Shown: positions 52,379 through 60,627 of the stretch, in pieces
Numbering within the stretch: the first letter of the stretch is position 1
Layout of the letters: each line of letters starts with the position of its first letter
Origin: GCA-002708315 sp963676635
GTDB taxonomy: Bacteria; Bacteroidota; Bacteroidia; Bacteroidales; F082
Assembly (NCBI GenBank): GCA_963676635.1
Contig: OY781105.1
Coordinates: forward strand, 2,356,001-2,420,000
DNA length: 64,000 nt
Direction of reading: 5' to 3'
Translations under genes and position numbers: made by a program
Notes under the pieces: generated by a model
Databases searched by the model: none
Told to the model about the DNA's origin: nothing
The model's input: only the letters and a program-made list of their open reading frames with translations

Positions 52379-54280
52379 CTATAACGGAAAGATCCCTTTC
52401 TCCTGTAACAAGTTTAATATCTCATCAATATTCTTATCAAGATCTTTTTTGGCATCAATTCTTAATTCAGGACTCTTCGGAATCTGATATTCCATATCTA
52501 TTCCCGGAATATATCTGACTTTATTTTCATCAGCAAGTTGATAGATACCATATTTATCATTCTTTCTGCAAAAGTCTACATCAGCATCAACATAAACCAA
52601 ATGAAAGTTATCTTCACCAATAATCTCACCAACCTGATTTCTGATTGACTCATCAGGAGACACAAAAGAAGCAATAACAATAATTCCCTGCATATTAAGC
52701 AATCGACAAGTATGAGCCACACGACGAAGATGCTCAGCTCTATCGGCAGGAGAATAATCGAGTTCTTTTGACAACCCCATTCTGGTTGATTTACCTTCAA
52801 GAAGCATCACAACAGCCCCGCTGTCAAACAGTTGACGTTGCAGCATATATGCAAGGTTGTTCTTACCCGACCCATGCAAACCAGTAATCCAGACAGTAGC
52901 AGCCTTCTGGTTATAAGCATTCTTAAACTCCTGTTCAGAGATCAATCCTATGCCATTTGTTATTTTCTCTGCATCAAAAATTTTACTTGGCATATTTTCA
53001 TGATGCACCTTATCTATAATCATACCAACAGCACAAGTATTATGCGTAATAGGATCAATAAGAATAAACGACCCCGTTTGTCTATTCTTCTTATAGGTAT
53101 CAAAGAATAAAGGTTTAACAGCAGTAACCACCACTCTGCCAATTTCATTTAATTCAAAAGTATCAGCACTCTCTTTTTCAAGAGTGTTAACATCAACTTT
53201 ATGTCGGATTTTATCAATACGGGCTTTCGTTGTTTGTGAGCCCTGCTTAATAAAGAACTGCGTTGAAGGATTCATTTTATCTTCATCCATCCACACCATC
53301 ATAGCTTCAAACTGACGCTCAACTTTAGGCATATTATTAGGATGCACAATCATATCACCACGAGAGACATCAATCTCATCTTCCAAAGTAATTGTAACAG
53401 ACTGTGGGGGAAATGCATAATCAGGATTACCATCATAAGTAACGATCTCCTTAACAACAGACTTTTTCTTAGAAGGCAGAACCATTATTTCATCACCCTT
53501 ATGGACAACACCAGAAGACATTTTACCAGCAAACCCTCTATAATCAAGAGAAGGACGAACAACATACTGAACAGGGAAGCGGAAATCATTGAAATTTCTA
53601 TCGCTAGTTACATGAATTGTTTCCAGATGTTCAAGAATACTTTTACCGTGATACCAAGGCATTCGATCAGAGACCTCAACAACATTATCACCCTTCAAAG
53701 CCGATAGCGGGAAGAATCTCACATCAGGAATATCCAAAGGAACAACAAAATCCACATAATCTTTACAGATCTTGTTATACACATCCTCACTATAATCAAC
53801 AAGATCCATCTTGTTAACAGCAAGAGCGATATGCTTAATTCCCAAAAGAGAACAAATGTATGTATGACGGCGCGTTTGTGTTATAACACCTTGCCTTGCA
53901 TCAATAAGAATAATAGCAAGATTAGCAGTTGACGCACCAGTAACCATATTTCTGGTATACTGTTCATGACCCGGAGTATCAGCAATGATAAACTTACGAC
54001 GGGCTGTAGAAAAATAACGATAAGCCACATCAATGGTAATCCCCTGCTCACGTTCTGCTTTCAATCCGTCAAGCAAAAGAGCATAATCAATCTCTTCACC
54101 AGCATGACCTTCCCGTTTAGAGTCACGCTCCAAAGCATCAAGCTGATCTTCATAAAGTTTCTTACTGTCAAAAAGCAATCTTCCAATAAGAGTTGACTTA
54201 CCATCATCAACGCTACCAGCAGTTAACAACCGTAGTAAGTCTTTTTTTTGATCCTGATCAAGAAATTCTTTTATGTCCAT
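52379..54280 (-). CDS. cysN: sulfate adenylyltransferase subunit 1 fused to an APS-kinase-like domain
   Basis: 633 residues. The N-terminal GTPase domain has TAGSVDDGKSTLIGRLLFDS (P-loop), the ITIDVAYRYF switch region, DTPGHEQYTRNMVTGAS and NKMDLVD, as in CysN, which powers ATP sulfurylase. Barrel domains follow to about residue 430. The last 180 residues resemble APS kinase (VWITGLHGSGKNNLAYMLQ, LDYSPADRAEHLRRVAH), but the P-loop ends GKNN rather than GKST and the DGDN block is EGKS, so the kinase step may be lost or altered. It follows cysD after 116 bases. Confidence 0.9.
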   Translation of the reverse strand: MDIKEFLDQDQKKDLLRLLTAGSVDDGKSTLIGRLLFDSKKLYEDQLDALERDSKREGHAGEEIDYALLLDGLKAEREQGITIDVAYRYFSTARRKFIIADTPGHEQYTRNMVTGASTANLAIILIDARQGVITQTRRHTYICSLLGIKHIALAVNKMDLVDYSEDVYNKICKDYVDFVVPLDIPDVRFFPLSALKGDNVVEVSDRMPWYHGKSILEHLETIHVTSDRNFNDFRFPVQYVVRPSLDYRGFAGKMSSGVVHKGDEIMVLPSKKKSVVKEIVTYDGNPDYAFPPQSVTITLEDEIDVSRGDMIVHPNNMPKVERQFEAMMVWMDEDKMNPSTQFFIKQGSQTTKARIDKIRHKVDVNTLEKESADTFELNEIGRVVVTAVKPLFFDTYKKNRQTGSFILIDPITHNTCAVGMIIDKVHHENMPSKIFDAEKITNGIGLISEQEFKNAYNQKAATVWITGLHGSGKNNLAYMLQRQLFDSGAVVMLLEGKSTRMGLSKELDYSPADRAEHLRRVAHTCRLLNMQGIIVIASFVSPDESIRNQVGEIIGEDNFHLVYVDADVDFCRKNDKYGIYQLADENKVRYIPGIDMEYQIPKSPELRIDAKKDLDKNIDEILNLLQEKGIFPL

Positions 54281-54396
54281 TTTTGTGTTTATATTCGGTT
54301 ATTTATAATATTTGTTATGAATCCCGAAGGATTAAACACCAATTAGTAAAATCCTTCTATAGCAAAGCAATGTTATGCAAGGAGAGAAACCAGTAA

Positions 54397-55311
54397 CTAG
54401 AAATACCCTTCTCTCTTCTTCTGTTCCATGCTAGCTTCCTGATCAAAGTCAATAACACGTGTTGTACGTTCAGACTTTGTAACAGTCATCATTTCTTCTA
54501 CAATCTTTTCGATAGTATCCGCTTCAGATTCAATAGCACCAGTTAACGGATAACAACCAAGGGTTCTGAATCTTACCATACGCATTTCAGCTTTATCCCT
54601 TAATTCCTTAGGCATACGATCATCATCCACCAGAATAAGACTACCATTATCTTCAACAATAGGACGTTCTTTAGCATAATAAAGAGGCACAATAGGAATA
54701 TTTTCCAGTCGTATATATTGCCAGATGTCGAGTTCAGTCCAGTTAGAGATAGGGAATACCCTAATAGATTCACCCTTATGAACCTTAGCATTATAAATAT
54801 CCCACAATTCAGGTCTCTGATTCTTTGGATCCCATTGATGGAACTTATCTCTGAAAGAGTAAATACGTTCTTTAGCACGAGATTTCTCCTCGTCACGACG
54901 GGCACCACCAAAAGCAGCATCAAACTTGTACTTGTTAAGACCTTCAAGCAGAGCCTGAGTTTTCATAACATCAGTATGAACTTTACTACCATGGGTATAT
55001 GGACCTATACCAGATTCAAACCCCTCTTTGTTGTAATGCACTATAAGGTTCCAACCTTTTTCTTTAGCATAACTATCGCGAAATTCAACCATTTCACGAA
55101 ACTTCCACTTGGAGTCGATATGCATTAAAGGAAAAGGCACCTTACCGGGATAAAAAGCTTTCTCAGCAAGACGCACCATTACAGATGAATCTTTACCAAT
55201 AGAATAAAGCATTACAGGATTTTCAAATTCCGCGGCAACTTCACGAATAATATGAATAGATTCCGCTTCAAGCTCCCGTAAATTATTAATTGAATATGAA
55301 GGAATGTCCAT
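54397..55311 (-). CDS. cysD: sulfate adenylyltransferase subunit 2
   Basis: 304 residues, standard length. The PP-loop-type ATP-binding motif is FENPVMLYSIGKDSSVMVRL, and FGGARRDEEKSRAKERIYSF and FRTLGCYPLTGAIESEA are the CysD signatures, ending in the KKREGYF tail. With CysN it forms APS from sulfate and ATP. No cysH or sulfite reductase is nearby, so APS may feed assimilation encoded elsewhere or PAPS-dependent sulfation. A -7 box lies directly upstream. Confidence 0.95.
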   Translation of the reverse strand: MDIPSYSINNLRELEAESIHIIREVAAEFENPVMLYSIGKDSSVMVRLAEKAFYPGKVPFPLMHIDSKWKFREMVEFRDSYAKEKGWNLIVHYNKEGFESGIGPYTHGSKVHTDVMKTQALLEGLNKYKFDAAFGGARRDEEKSRAKERIYSFRDKFHQWDPKNQRPELWDIYNAKVHKGESIRVFPISNWTELDIWQYIRLENIPIVPLYYAKERPIVEDNGSLILVDDDRMPKELRDKAEMRMVRFRTLGCYPLTGAIESEADTIEKIVEEMMTVTKSERTTRVIDFDQEASMEQKKREGYF

Positions 55312-55329
55312 TACTAATATTTTAGATTA

Positions 55330-55337
55330 CAAAAATA
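55330..55337 (-). promoter_or_regulatory. candidate -7 box for cysD-cysN
   Basis: TATTTTTG on the minus strand, 18 bases before the cysD ATG, in the 124-base gap that separates the sulfate genes from upxY. The triplet 20 bases upstream is CTG rather than TTG. It suggests that cysDN can be transcribed apart from the polysaccharide operon. Confidence 0.45.
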
Positions 55338-55435
55338 CAATTTTGAGATAAATATTACAGAAAAAACCCATCCACTTATCTCATTAATGAAATATTCATC
55401 AGCAGGTCAATAAAAAGAAAGCTTCAACTTGATTA

Positions 55436-55939
55436 TTAACAAATCCTAAGCTTGTTTTTAGGAATACTAACAACAATGCTGCTGTTAACAGTTTCTATCA
55501 TCACTTTAACTTTCTGCTTACCATCAACCTCCACCAAATTACCTTTAAGGCCTGTTAGCTTTCCAGAGATAACCTCTACTTCCTGACCCTTCATAAGATC
55601 AGCAGTATTTATATCAGGAGGCTCAGAATCTTCGAGAAAAAGCTTGATAGCATGAATTTGTACTAAAGGAATAGGAACAGCATTTCCTTCAAAAGTAATA
55701 TACTTCACTACATTGGGAGTTTGTAGTATATCAAAGTATTCTTTTTGAGAAGCAAAAACAAAGATATACCCTTTAAACAGTGGTTCTTCAATCCACTTTT
55801 TTCTATCACTCCATTTCTTCAACCGTTTGATAAGAGGAAGATAATAATCAACCTGCTTAAAATCAAACTCAACAGCCACTTTTTTCTCAGTACGTGACTT
55901 TACATAAACAGCATACCATTTCTTTTCATTAACGATCAT
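55436..55939 (-). CDS. UpxY-type NusG-like transcription antiterminator
   Basis: 167 residues. The NGN domain opens with KWYAVYVKSRTEKKVAVEF and continues through PLFKGYIFVFASQKEYFDIL. The C-terminal KOW domain is KGQEVEVISGKLTGLKGNLV. This is the NusG-paralogue family (UpxY/LoaP-like) that promotes full transcription of long polysaccharide operons. In Bacteroides capsule loci it is the first gene; here it is the last of a four-gene set and overlaps the dehydrogenase gene by ATGA. The operon it would act on is not obvious in this window. Confidence 0.88.
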   Translation of the reverse strand: MIVNEKKWYAVYVKSRTEKKVAVEFDFKQVDYYLPLIKRLKKWSDRKKWIEEPLFKGYIFVFASQKEYFDILQTPNVVKYITFEGNAVPIPLVQIHAIKLFLEDSEPPDINTADLMKGQEVEVISGKLTGLKGNLVEVDGKQKVKVMIETVNSSIVVSIPKNKLRIC

Positions 55940-56874
55940 AATATGTTTAAGGGGTGTTTATCACCTTTATCTGGTGTTATATCCTGATTTCTGATAAGGT
56001 GAGCAATTTCAATACTATTTCTGGCATCAGCAATACCATAACCATTGTCAGCAATAATATTTCTGTAACTTTCAGTATGAAGGTCAGTAAACCCACCACT
56101 AAACTCAAATTCCTTATTATCTACTTTAATGGATCTGTAAGTTGGCTTTCTCTCATTAACAGCTATATCCGGCAAATCATTCTTATCAATACTAAGGTAC
56201 CAACGCACATTAGCATTTTTAAGTCTGAGAACCCCGGAAGCTTTGTCTTCTTTTAACAAATGTAAAGTAGAAGACTCCATATCACCAAAGATCCAACCCA
56301 ACATATCAAAGAAATGAATACCAATATTTGTTACAACACCACCTGATTTAGAAATATCTCCCTTCCATGAATAGTGGTACCATTTACCACGTGATGTTAT
56401 ATAAGTAAGATCAATATCATGAATCTTATCGCTATCAAGCTTACTGATTTCGTTTTTCAGATCAATAATCGACTTATGATGCCGCAGTTGCAGTATATTG
56501 TAGACTTTCCTTCCTGATTCCCTTTCAATTTCCTCCAACCCTTCAAGGTTCCAAGGATTAAGAACAAGAGGTTTCTCACATATAGCATGAGCACCATTTC
56601 GCAAGGCCATTCTAATATGAGCATCATGAAGATAATTTGGCGAACAAATGCTAACATAGTCCACCTTATTGTTAGATCTCCTTAGCTTATCAAGGTGACG
56701 ATCAAAGCGTTCAGGTTCAATAAAGAAATCTGCATTGGGAAAAAAACTATCGATAATACCTACGCTATCCATTGGGTCCAATGCTGCAACCAGCTCATTA
56801 CCCGTTTCTTTGATAGCTTTCATATGTCGTGGTGCAATATAACCAGCTGCACCAATTAATGCAAAATTTGCCAT
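55936..56874 (-). CDS. Gfo/Idh/MocA-family dehydrogenase, WbpB/WlbA-like
   Basis: 312 residues. The Rossmann N-terminus NFALIGAAGYIAPRHMKAIK and VDYVSICSPNYLHDAHIRMA, with the catalytic lysine in AICEKPLVLNPWN, match the subgroup that oxidises UDP-GlcNAcA at C3 on the way to 2,3-diamino-2,3-dideoxyuronic acids in O-antigen or capsule. SKSGGVVTNIGIHFFDMLGW is the second domain's GG-D-H signature. The partner aminotransferase and acetyltransferase are not in the window. Confidence 0.82.
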   Translation of the reverse strand: MANFALIGAAGYIAPRHMKAIKETGNELVAALDPMDSVGIIDSFFPNADFFIEPERFDRHLDKLRRSNNKVDYVSICSPNYLHDAHIRMALRNGAHAICEKPLVLNPWNLEGLEEIERESGRKVYNILQLRHHKSIIDLKNEISKLDSDKIHDIDLTYITSRGKWYHYSWKGDISKSGGVVTNIGIHFFDMLGWIFGDMESSTLHLLKEDKASGVLRLKNANVRWYLSIDKNDLPDIAVNERKPTYRSIKVDNKEFEFSGGFTDLHTESYRNIIADNGYGIADARNSIEIAHLIRNQDITPDKGDKHPLNIL

Positions 56875-56910
56875 AGTATCAAAGTTATTTGGTAGAGAAA
56901 ACGATTAGAA

Positions 56911-59382
56911 TCAGACTTTATTGAAAAGACGCTTAGAAAAAGATTTCTTCTTTTCCGGCTTATCATCAGTATAGTAGCCATAACCGTAACCATAACCATA
57001 GCCATAACCATAGCCGTAGCCATAACCGTAGCCATAACCGTAGCCATAACCATAACCACCACCAAGTTTGATATCATTAATAGCAATTGCCATTTTCATA
57101 CCACGATCTTCAATATCCTGAATGATTGAAGCAAATACCTTTTTATTAGTAATGCCTTGTCGTACAAGGAAAAGATTAACATCAGTATGATCCATAAGCA
57201 GATAAGCATCAGTTACCAGCCCAACAGGAGGTGTATCAATAATAATATAGTCATACCTTTCACGCAGTTCTCTGAACATTTCAGCATTCCTTTCCGAAGC
57301 AATAAGCTCAGCAGGGTTAGGAGGAATTGGTCCTGACATAACTATATCCAAATATTCACTCTTCCCAGAAGGTTGAATAATATCATCAATAGTAGCCTTA
57401 TTAATAAGGTATGATGTAATACCAACATTATTACTTAGTCCAAAATCCTGATAAATTTTAGGTTTCCTAAGGTCAAAACCAAGAAGCACAGTTTTTTTCC
57501 CATACTGGGCATAAATACTGGCCATATTAATTGACACATATGTTTTACCAGCACTTACCATATCAGCAGTTACCATTAAAGTAATTTTCTCTTTACCTTT
57601 GGCCATATACTGAATATTAGTACTAAGAGATCTGAATGCCTCAGAAACACTTGATTTAGGTGAATCAAAAACGACTAACTGAGTACTTTTCGTGTTATGC
57701 AATAACTGCCCGATTACAGGGAATTTTGTTGCATTTTCAACATCTTTTTTCTCAATAATTGAATCATTAAAATAGTCTTTACCAAGAATATAAACCACTG
57801 GAAACACAAGCCCGAGAATCAAAGCGATGAAATAGTTAAGAGATTTTTTAGGAAACACCTGTTTACTTAGCTCATCACGTGCAATATCTATCACTTCATT
57901 ATCTGGCATATTAGAAGCTTTAGTAATTTGTGCCTCTGACCTTTTCTCCAAAAGGTAAGTATAGATATTGTTTGCCAAATCAAACTGACGTTTAAAATTG
58001 ATAAGCTCTCTTTGTGTTACAGGAAGATTACTGGCTTCTTTTGAAACTTCGGCAATTCTTTCATCTATATCAGTCAGAACCTGATCAGAATTCTGAATAA
58101 TATTTGTTATATTACCAAGAATAGCATTCTGTGTAGTCCGTATCTGGTTATTAAGACTAATGACTGTTGGGTTAACTTCAGTTCCAACAAGTAATTTATC
58201 AGATTTTTCTTTATAAAGTTCAATAAGCTGCCCCACTAAAGCATTAAGTACAGGATCTTCAATACCCATTGCAGATGGAGCTACAAGCTTTGATAAATCT
58301 TGAGAGTTTTCCTCAATATAGTTTTTGAGATTATTATAATACTTTGCTTTAACTTCCTGTTCAGCTTTTTGTTTTTGTAGATCCTCAATGTAGGTAAATA
58401 CCTGCTGAGCCTGGAAATCAAGATCCATTATTTCATTCTCAGATTGAAAATTCTGTAGTTCTGTTTCAGCTTTATTAAGAGATTGAGAGATAACCTTTAA
58501 TTGATTATCAATAAAATCGATAGTATTAGATGCTATTTGATTTTTTTGTTCAAGGCTTCTCTGGAGATATTCATAAGTCAACCTATTTAAAAAGTCAACG
58601 GCTTTTTTTGTATTGTTTTTCTTAAGTTTAATCTCCAGAATTGATGCTTCACGATTTATCGGCTCAATATCAAAACCTCTGAAGGATTCTGTTAATGAGA
58701 GATAATCATTAAAAACGAAATAGAAATTCTTACTTAAATCTTCATCCGGGTTAAACTTTTCATTCAGAATAACTTTAAAACAACCCAAATGGCTTTTTAC
58801 TTCTTCACCAAACCGATAGCTTTCATGCCAATCTACTTTATCCAGTTCTTCCTTTGAATATTCAGCATTCGAAAAATTATACTGCTTAATAAGTTCGCCA
58901 TCGGCTTCAATAGTATATTCATTGTTATTTACAAAATGGAGGTAAAATCTAAGCCCAACAGATTGAGGAAATGATGTATCCATAATCACCTCAAAAGGAG
59001 CCGACTCATACAATTCACGATGTATAAGCCCTTCATCTTCAAAATAGGAGACCTCAAAATCAAGGCTTTGAATCGCCCGATATGATAATGAAAAGGAGCT
59101 TAAAATTCCAATTTCATTTTCTACATTCTGCTGAGTATTGCTTAAACCAAGACCTCCGAGCATCGAAGAAGGATCCAACGCACCTTTATCATCCTTAACA
59201 AGCACAGTTGTGCTTACTTCATGAACAGGATTAGTATACTTGTTAAACAAGAATGCTACAACTATTGCTACAAACAATGTTAAAGCAAATAAATACCAGT
59301 ATCTTACAAATTTAAAAAAGAGAGCTTTTATATCAATAGTCTCTTCCTTCTGTTGTACAATATCAAAATTTTCTGTTGCCAT
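56911..59382 (-). CDS. wzc: Wzc-type polysaccharide co-polymerase / BY-kinase
   Basis: About 823 residues from the ATG at 59382 (MATENFDIVQQKEETIDIKA). A Wzz domain between two membrane helices (WYLFALTLFVAIVVAFLFN and YFIALILGLVFPVVYILG) flanks a long coiled-coil periplasmic part. The cytoplasmic kinase shows a degenerate Walker A (VTADMVSAGKTYVSINMAS), Walker A-prime (TVLLGFDLRKPKIYQDFG) and Walker B (YDYIIIDTPPVG). The tyrosine tail is extreme: about fourteen Gly-Tyr repeats before the final YYTDDKPEKKK. The protein controls chain length and export of capsular or exopolysaccharide by autophosphorylation on this tail. Confidence 0.92.
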   Translation of the reverse strand: MATENFDIVQQKEETIDIKALFFKFVRYWYLFALTLFVAIVVAFLFNKYTNPVHEVSTTVLVKDDKGALDPSSMLGGLGLSNTQQNVENEIGILSSFSLSYRAIQSLDFEVSYFEDEGLIHRELYESAPFEVIMDTSFPQSVGLRFYLHFVNNNEYTIEADGELIKQYNFSNAEYSKEELDKVDWHESYRFGEEVKSHLGCFKVILNEKFNPDEDLSKNFYFVFNDYLSLTESFRGFDIEPINREASILEIKLKKNNTKKAVDFLNRLTYEYLQRSLEQKNQIASNTIDFIDNQLKVISQSLNKAETELQNFQSENEIMDLDFQAQQVFTYIEDLQKQKAEQEVKAKYYNNLKNYIEENSQDLSKLVAPSAMGIEDPVLNALVGQLIELYKEKSDKLLVGTEVNPTVISLNNQIRTTQNAILGNITNIIQNSDQVLTDIDERIAEVSKEASNLPVTQRELINFKRQFDLANNIYTYLLEKRSEAQITKASNMPDNEVIDIARDELSKQVFPKKSLNYFIALILGLVFPVVYILGKDYFNDSIIEKKDVENATKFPVIGQLLHNTKSTQLVVFDSPKSSVSEAFRSLSTNIQYMAKGKEKITLMVTADMVSAGKTYVSINMASIYAQYGKKTVLLGFDLRKPKIYQDFGLSNNVGITSYLINKATIDDIIQPSGKSEYLDIVMSGPIPPNPAELIASERNAEMFRELRERYDYIIIDTPPVGLVTDAYLLMDHTDVNLFLVRQGITNKKVFASIIQDIEDRGMKMAIAINDIKLGGGYGYGYGYGYGYGYGYGYGYGYGYGYGYYTDDKPEKKKSFSKRLFNKV
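56971..57063 (-). repeat. in-frame Gly-Tyr codon repeat in the wzc tail
   Basis: A run of alternating Gly and Tyr codons (GGT/GGC and TAT/TAC), roughly 14 dipeptides, with the period of 6 bases and a higher-order period of 12 bases from the alternating synonymous codons. Gains or losses of 6 bases stay in frame, so the number of phosphorylatable tyrosines can vary between cells. Confidence 0.85.
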
Positions 59383-59395
59383 TTCCAAATATTTA

Positions 59396-60181
59396 TTACT
59401 TCACGTAAGTAAGGATGAGTATTGTTGATGAGATAAGTCCAAATATAACGCCATATGGGAAGTTAGCAAAAGTAAACTGTTTTCCCTTTACAGGTTGAAC
59501 ATACACTATATCGTTAGGTTTTAGATAGTAATAATCAGATGCCAGTATATCACGTTGAGTCATATCAACATAAACAACTTCAGAACCAGTTTTTGTTTGG
59601 CGTATAATAGCAACTTTATTTCGATTAGCAAAATCTGTAAGGTCACTAGCCATTGAAACAGCCTCAAAGATGTTAATATTGTCCTGATATATCTTATATT
59701 GTCCAGGCCTTTGTACTTCACCAAGCATAGTAATATTAAAGTTTACAAGCTTAACAACCACAATAAACTCTTTCATATAAGTTCTAAGCTGATCCTGAAG
59801 TTTAGCAGTTATTTGCTCTGTACTTAAATCCTTTACATAGACTTCTCCAAGCATTGGAAAATCGAGATAACCTTTTTCAGATATATTATAACTGTTAAGA
59901 TAAACAGACGCATCATTGCTAATATTATTTGACCCTGTAGATAATGGATTTAACAACAAAGTAGTACGCTCGTCCAGCGTAACAACTCTGATAAAAAGAT
60001 TATCTCCGGGTTGCACCTTGTATTCAATCTTACGTTCGTTTTGGTAAGTAGTGATAGTGTCTGTTTCATCTTTAACCTGAAGGTAAAGCATCTTTTTTTG
60101 CGGTACGCAGGATGATAACATTAGCAAAACTATCCCTGCCCACATAATGAACCTAAAGCTCTTTTGGAAAAATGTACTCAT
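59396..60181 (-). CDS. wza: Wza-type polysaccharide export lipoprotein
   Basis: 261 residues. A lipobox LLMLSSC (cysteine near residue 25) is followed by the Poly_export domain (KIEYKVQPGDNLFIRVVTLD) and one SLBB domain (FNITMLGEVQRPGQYKIYQD, AVSMASDLTDFANRNKVAII). A C-terminal hydrophobic helix (YGVIFGLISSTILILTYV) may span the outer membrane as in Wza. It forms the outer-membrane pore for polysaccharide, partner of the Wzc encoded 13 bases downstream. It is the first gene of the wza-wzc-dehydrogenase-upxY operon. Confidence 0.92.
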   Translation of the reverse strand: MSTFFQKSFRFIMWAGIVLLMLSSCVPQKKMLYLQVKDETDTITTYQNERKIEYKVQPGDNLFIRVVTLDERTTLLLNPLSTGSNNISNDASVYLNSYNISEKGYLDFPMLGEVYVKDLSTEQITAKLQDQLRTYMKEFIVVVKLVNFNITMLGEVQRPGQYKIYQDNINIFEAVSMASDLTDFANRNKVAIIRQTKTGSEVVYVDMTQRDILASDYYYLKPNDIVYVQPVKGKQFTFANFPYGVIFGLISSTILILTYVK

Positions 60182-60556
60182 TAAAATTCAATATTTATTT
60201 TATTAAATATTCAAAACTTGGAATGGTCTCTGCAAATCTACTCTTTTTTTAAGAATATAAAAGAAAAAAGAAAAAGTTACAATAATATAATATTCTCAAC
60301 TAACAACTCTGCATCACAACCCTGTTTATGAGCATTTTGACTAACTTATTATTCATAACAAAATCTGTATTTATTGCAAAATCAAGTAAATTTCTTTCTA
60401 CTCCTATTAATATATATTAAGATATAAGCACCTTTTTCCATAAAATGTCCTTCAAAACAATAGTTATCGATTTAGATTGCAGTCTTAATTAACATATTTT
60501 CTGTGTTAAAAATGTCAAAGAATTTTGATATTTTTTTTGATTCATCAAGAATTATA
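60182..60556. other. AT-rich divergent intergenic region between wza and topA
   Basis: The 446-base gap between the divergent genes contains A/T runs and one candidate promoter on each strand (listed separately). I see no open reading frame, hairpin array or RNA gene in the remaining 300 bases. Confidence 0.5.
60233..60240 (-). promoter_or_regulatory. candidate -7 box for the wza operon
   Basis: TAGATTTG on the minus strand, 52 bases before the wza ATG. No TTG at the usual distance upstream. Of the TAnnTTTG matches in the gap this is the best placed for wza. Confidence 0.4.
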
Positions 60557-60564
60557 TACTTTTG
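60557..60564 (+). promoter_or_regulatory. candidate -7 box for topA
   Basis: TACTTTTG on the plus strand followed by CAGCC, with a predicted start near 60571 and a leader of about 57 bases. A TTG lies 17 bases upstream (60537-60539), the same short spacing as at arsR. Confidence 0.55.
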
Positions 60565-60627
60565 CAGCCTGATTTTTATCCTAAAAACAAAGTAAAAGTC
60601 AGTTAAAATCATTCAAAAATAAGTATT

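Noticed and set aside
56856..57086. 76-residue frame rich in Met-Ala-Val repeats
   Set aside because: It is the out-of-frame reading of the Gly-Tyr codon repeat of wzc.
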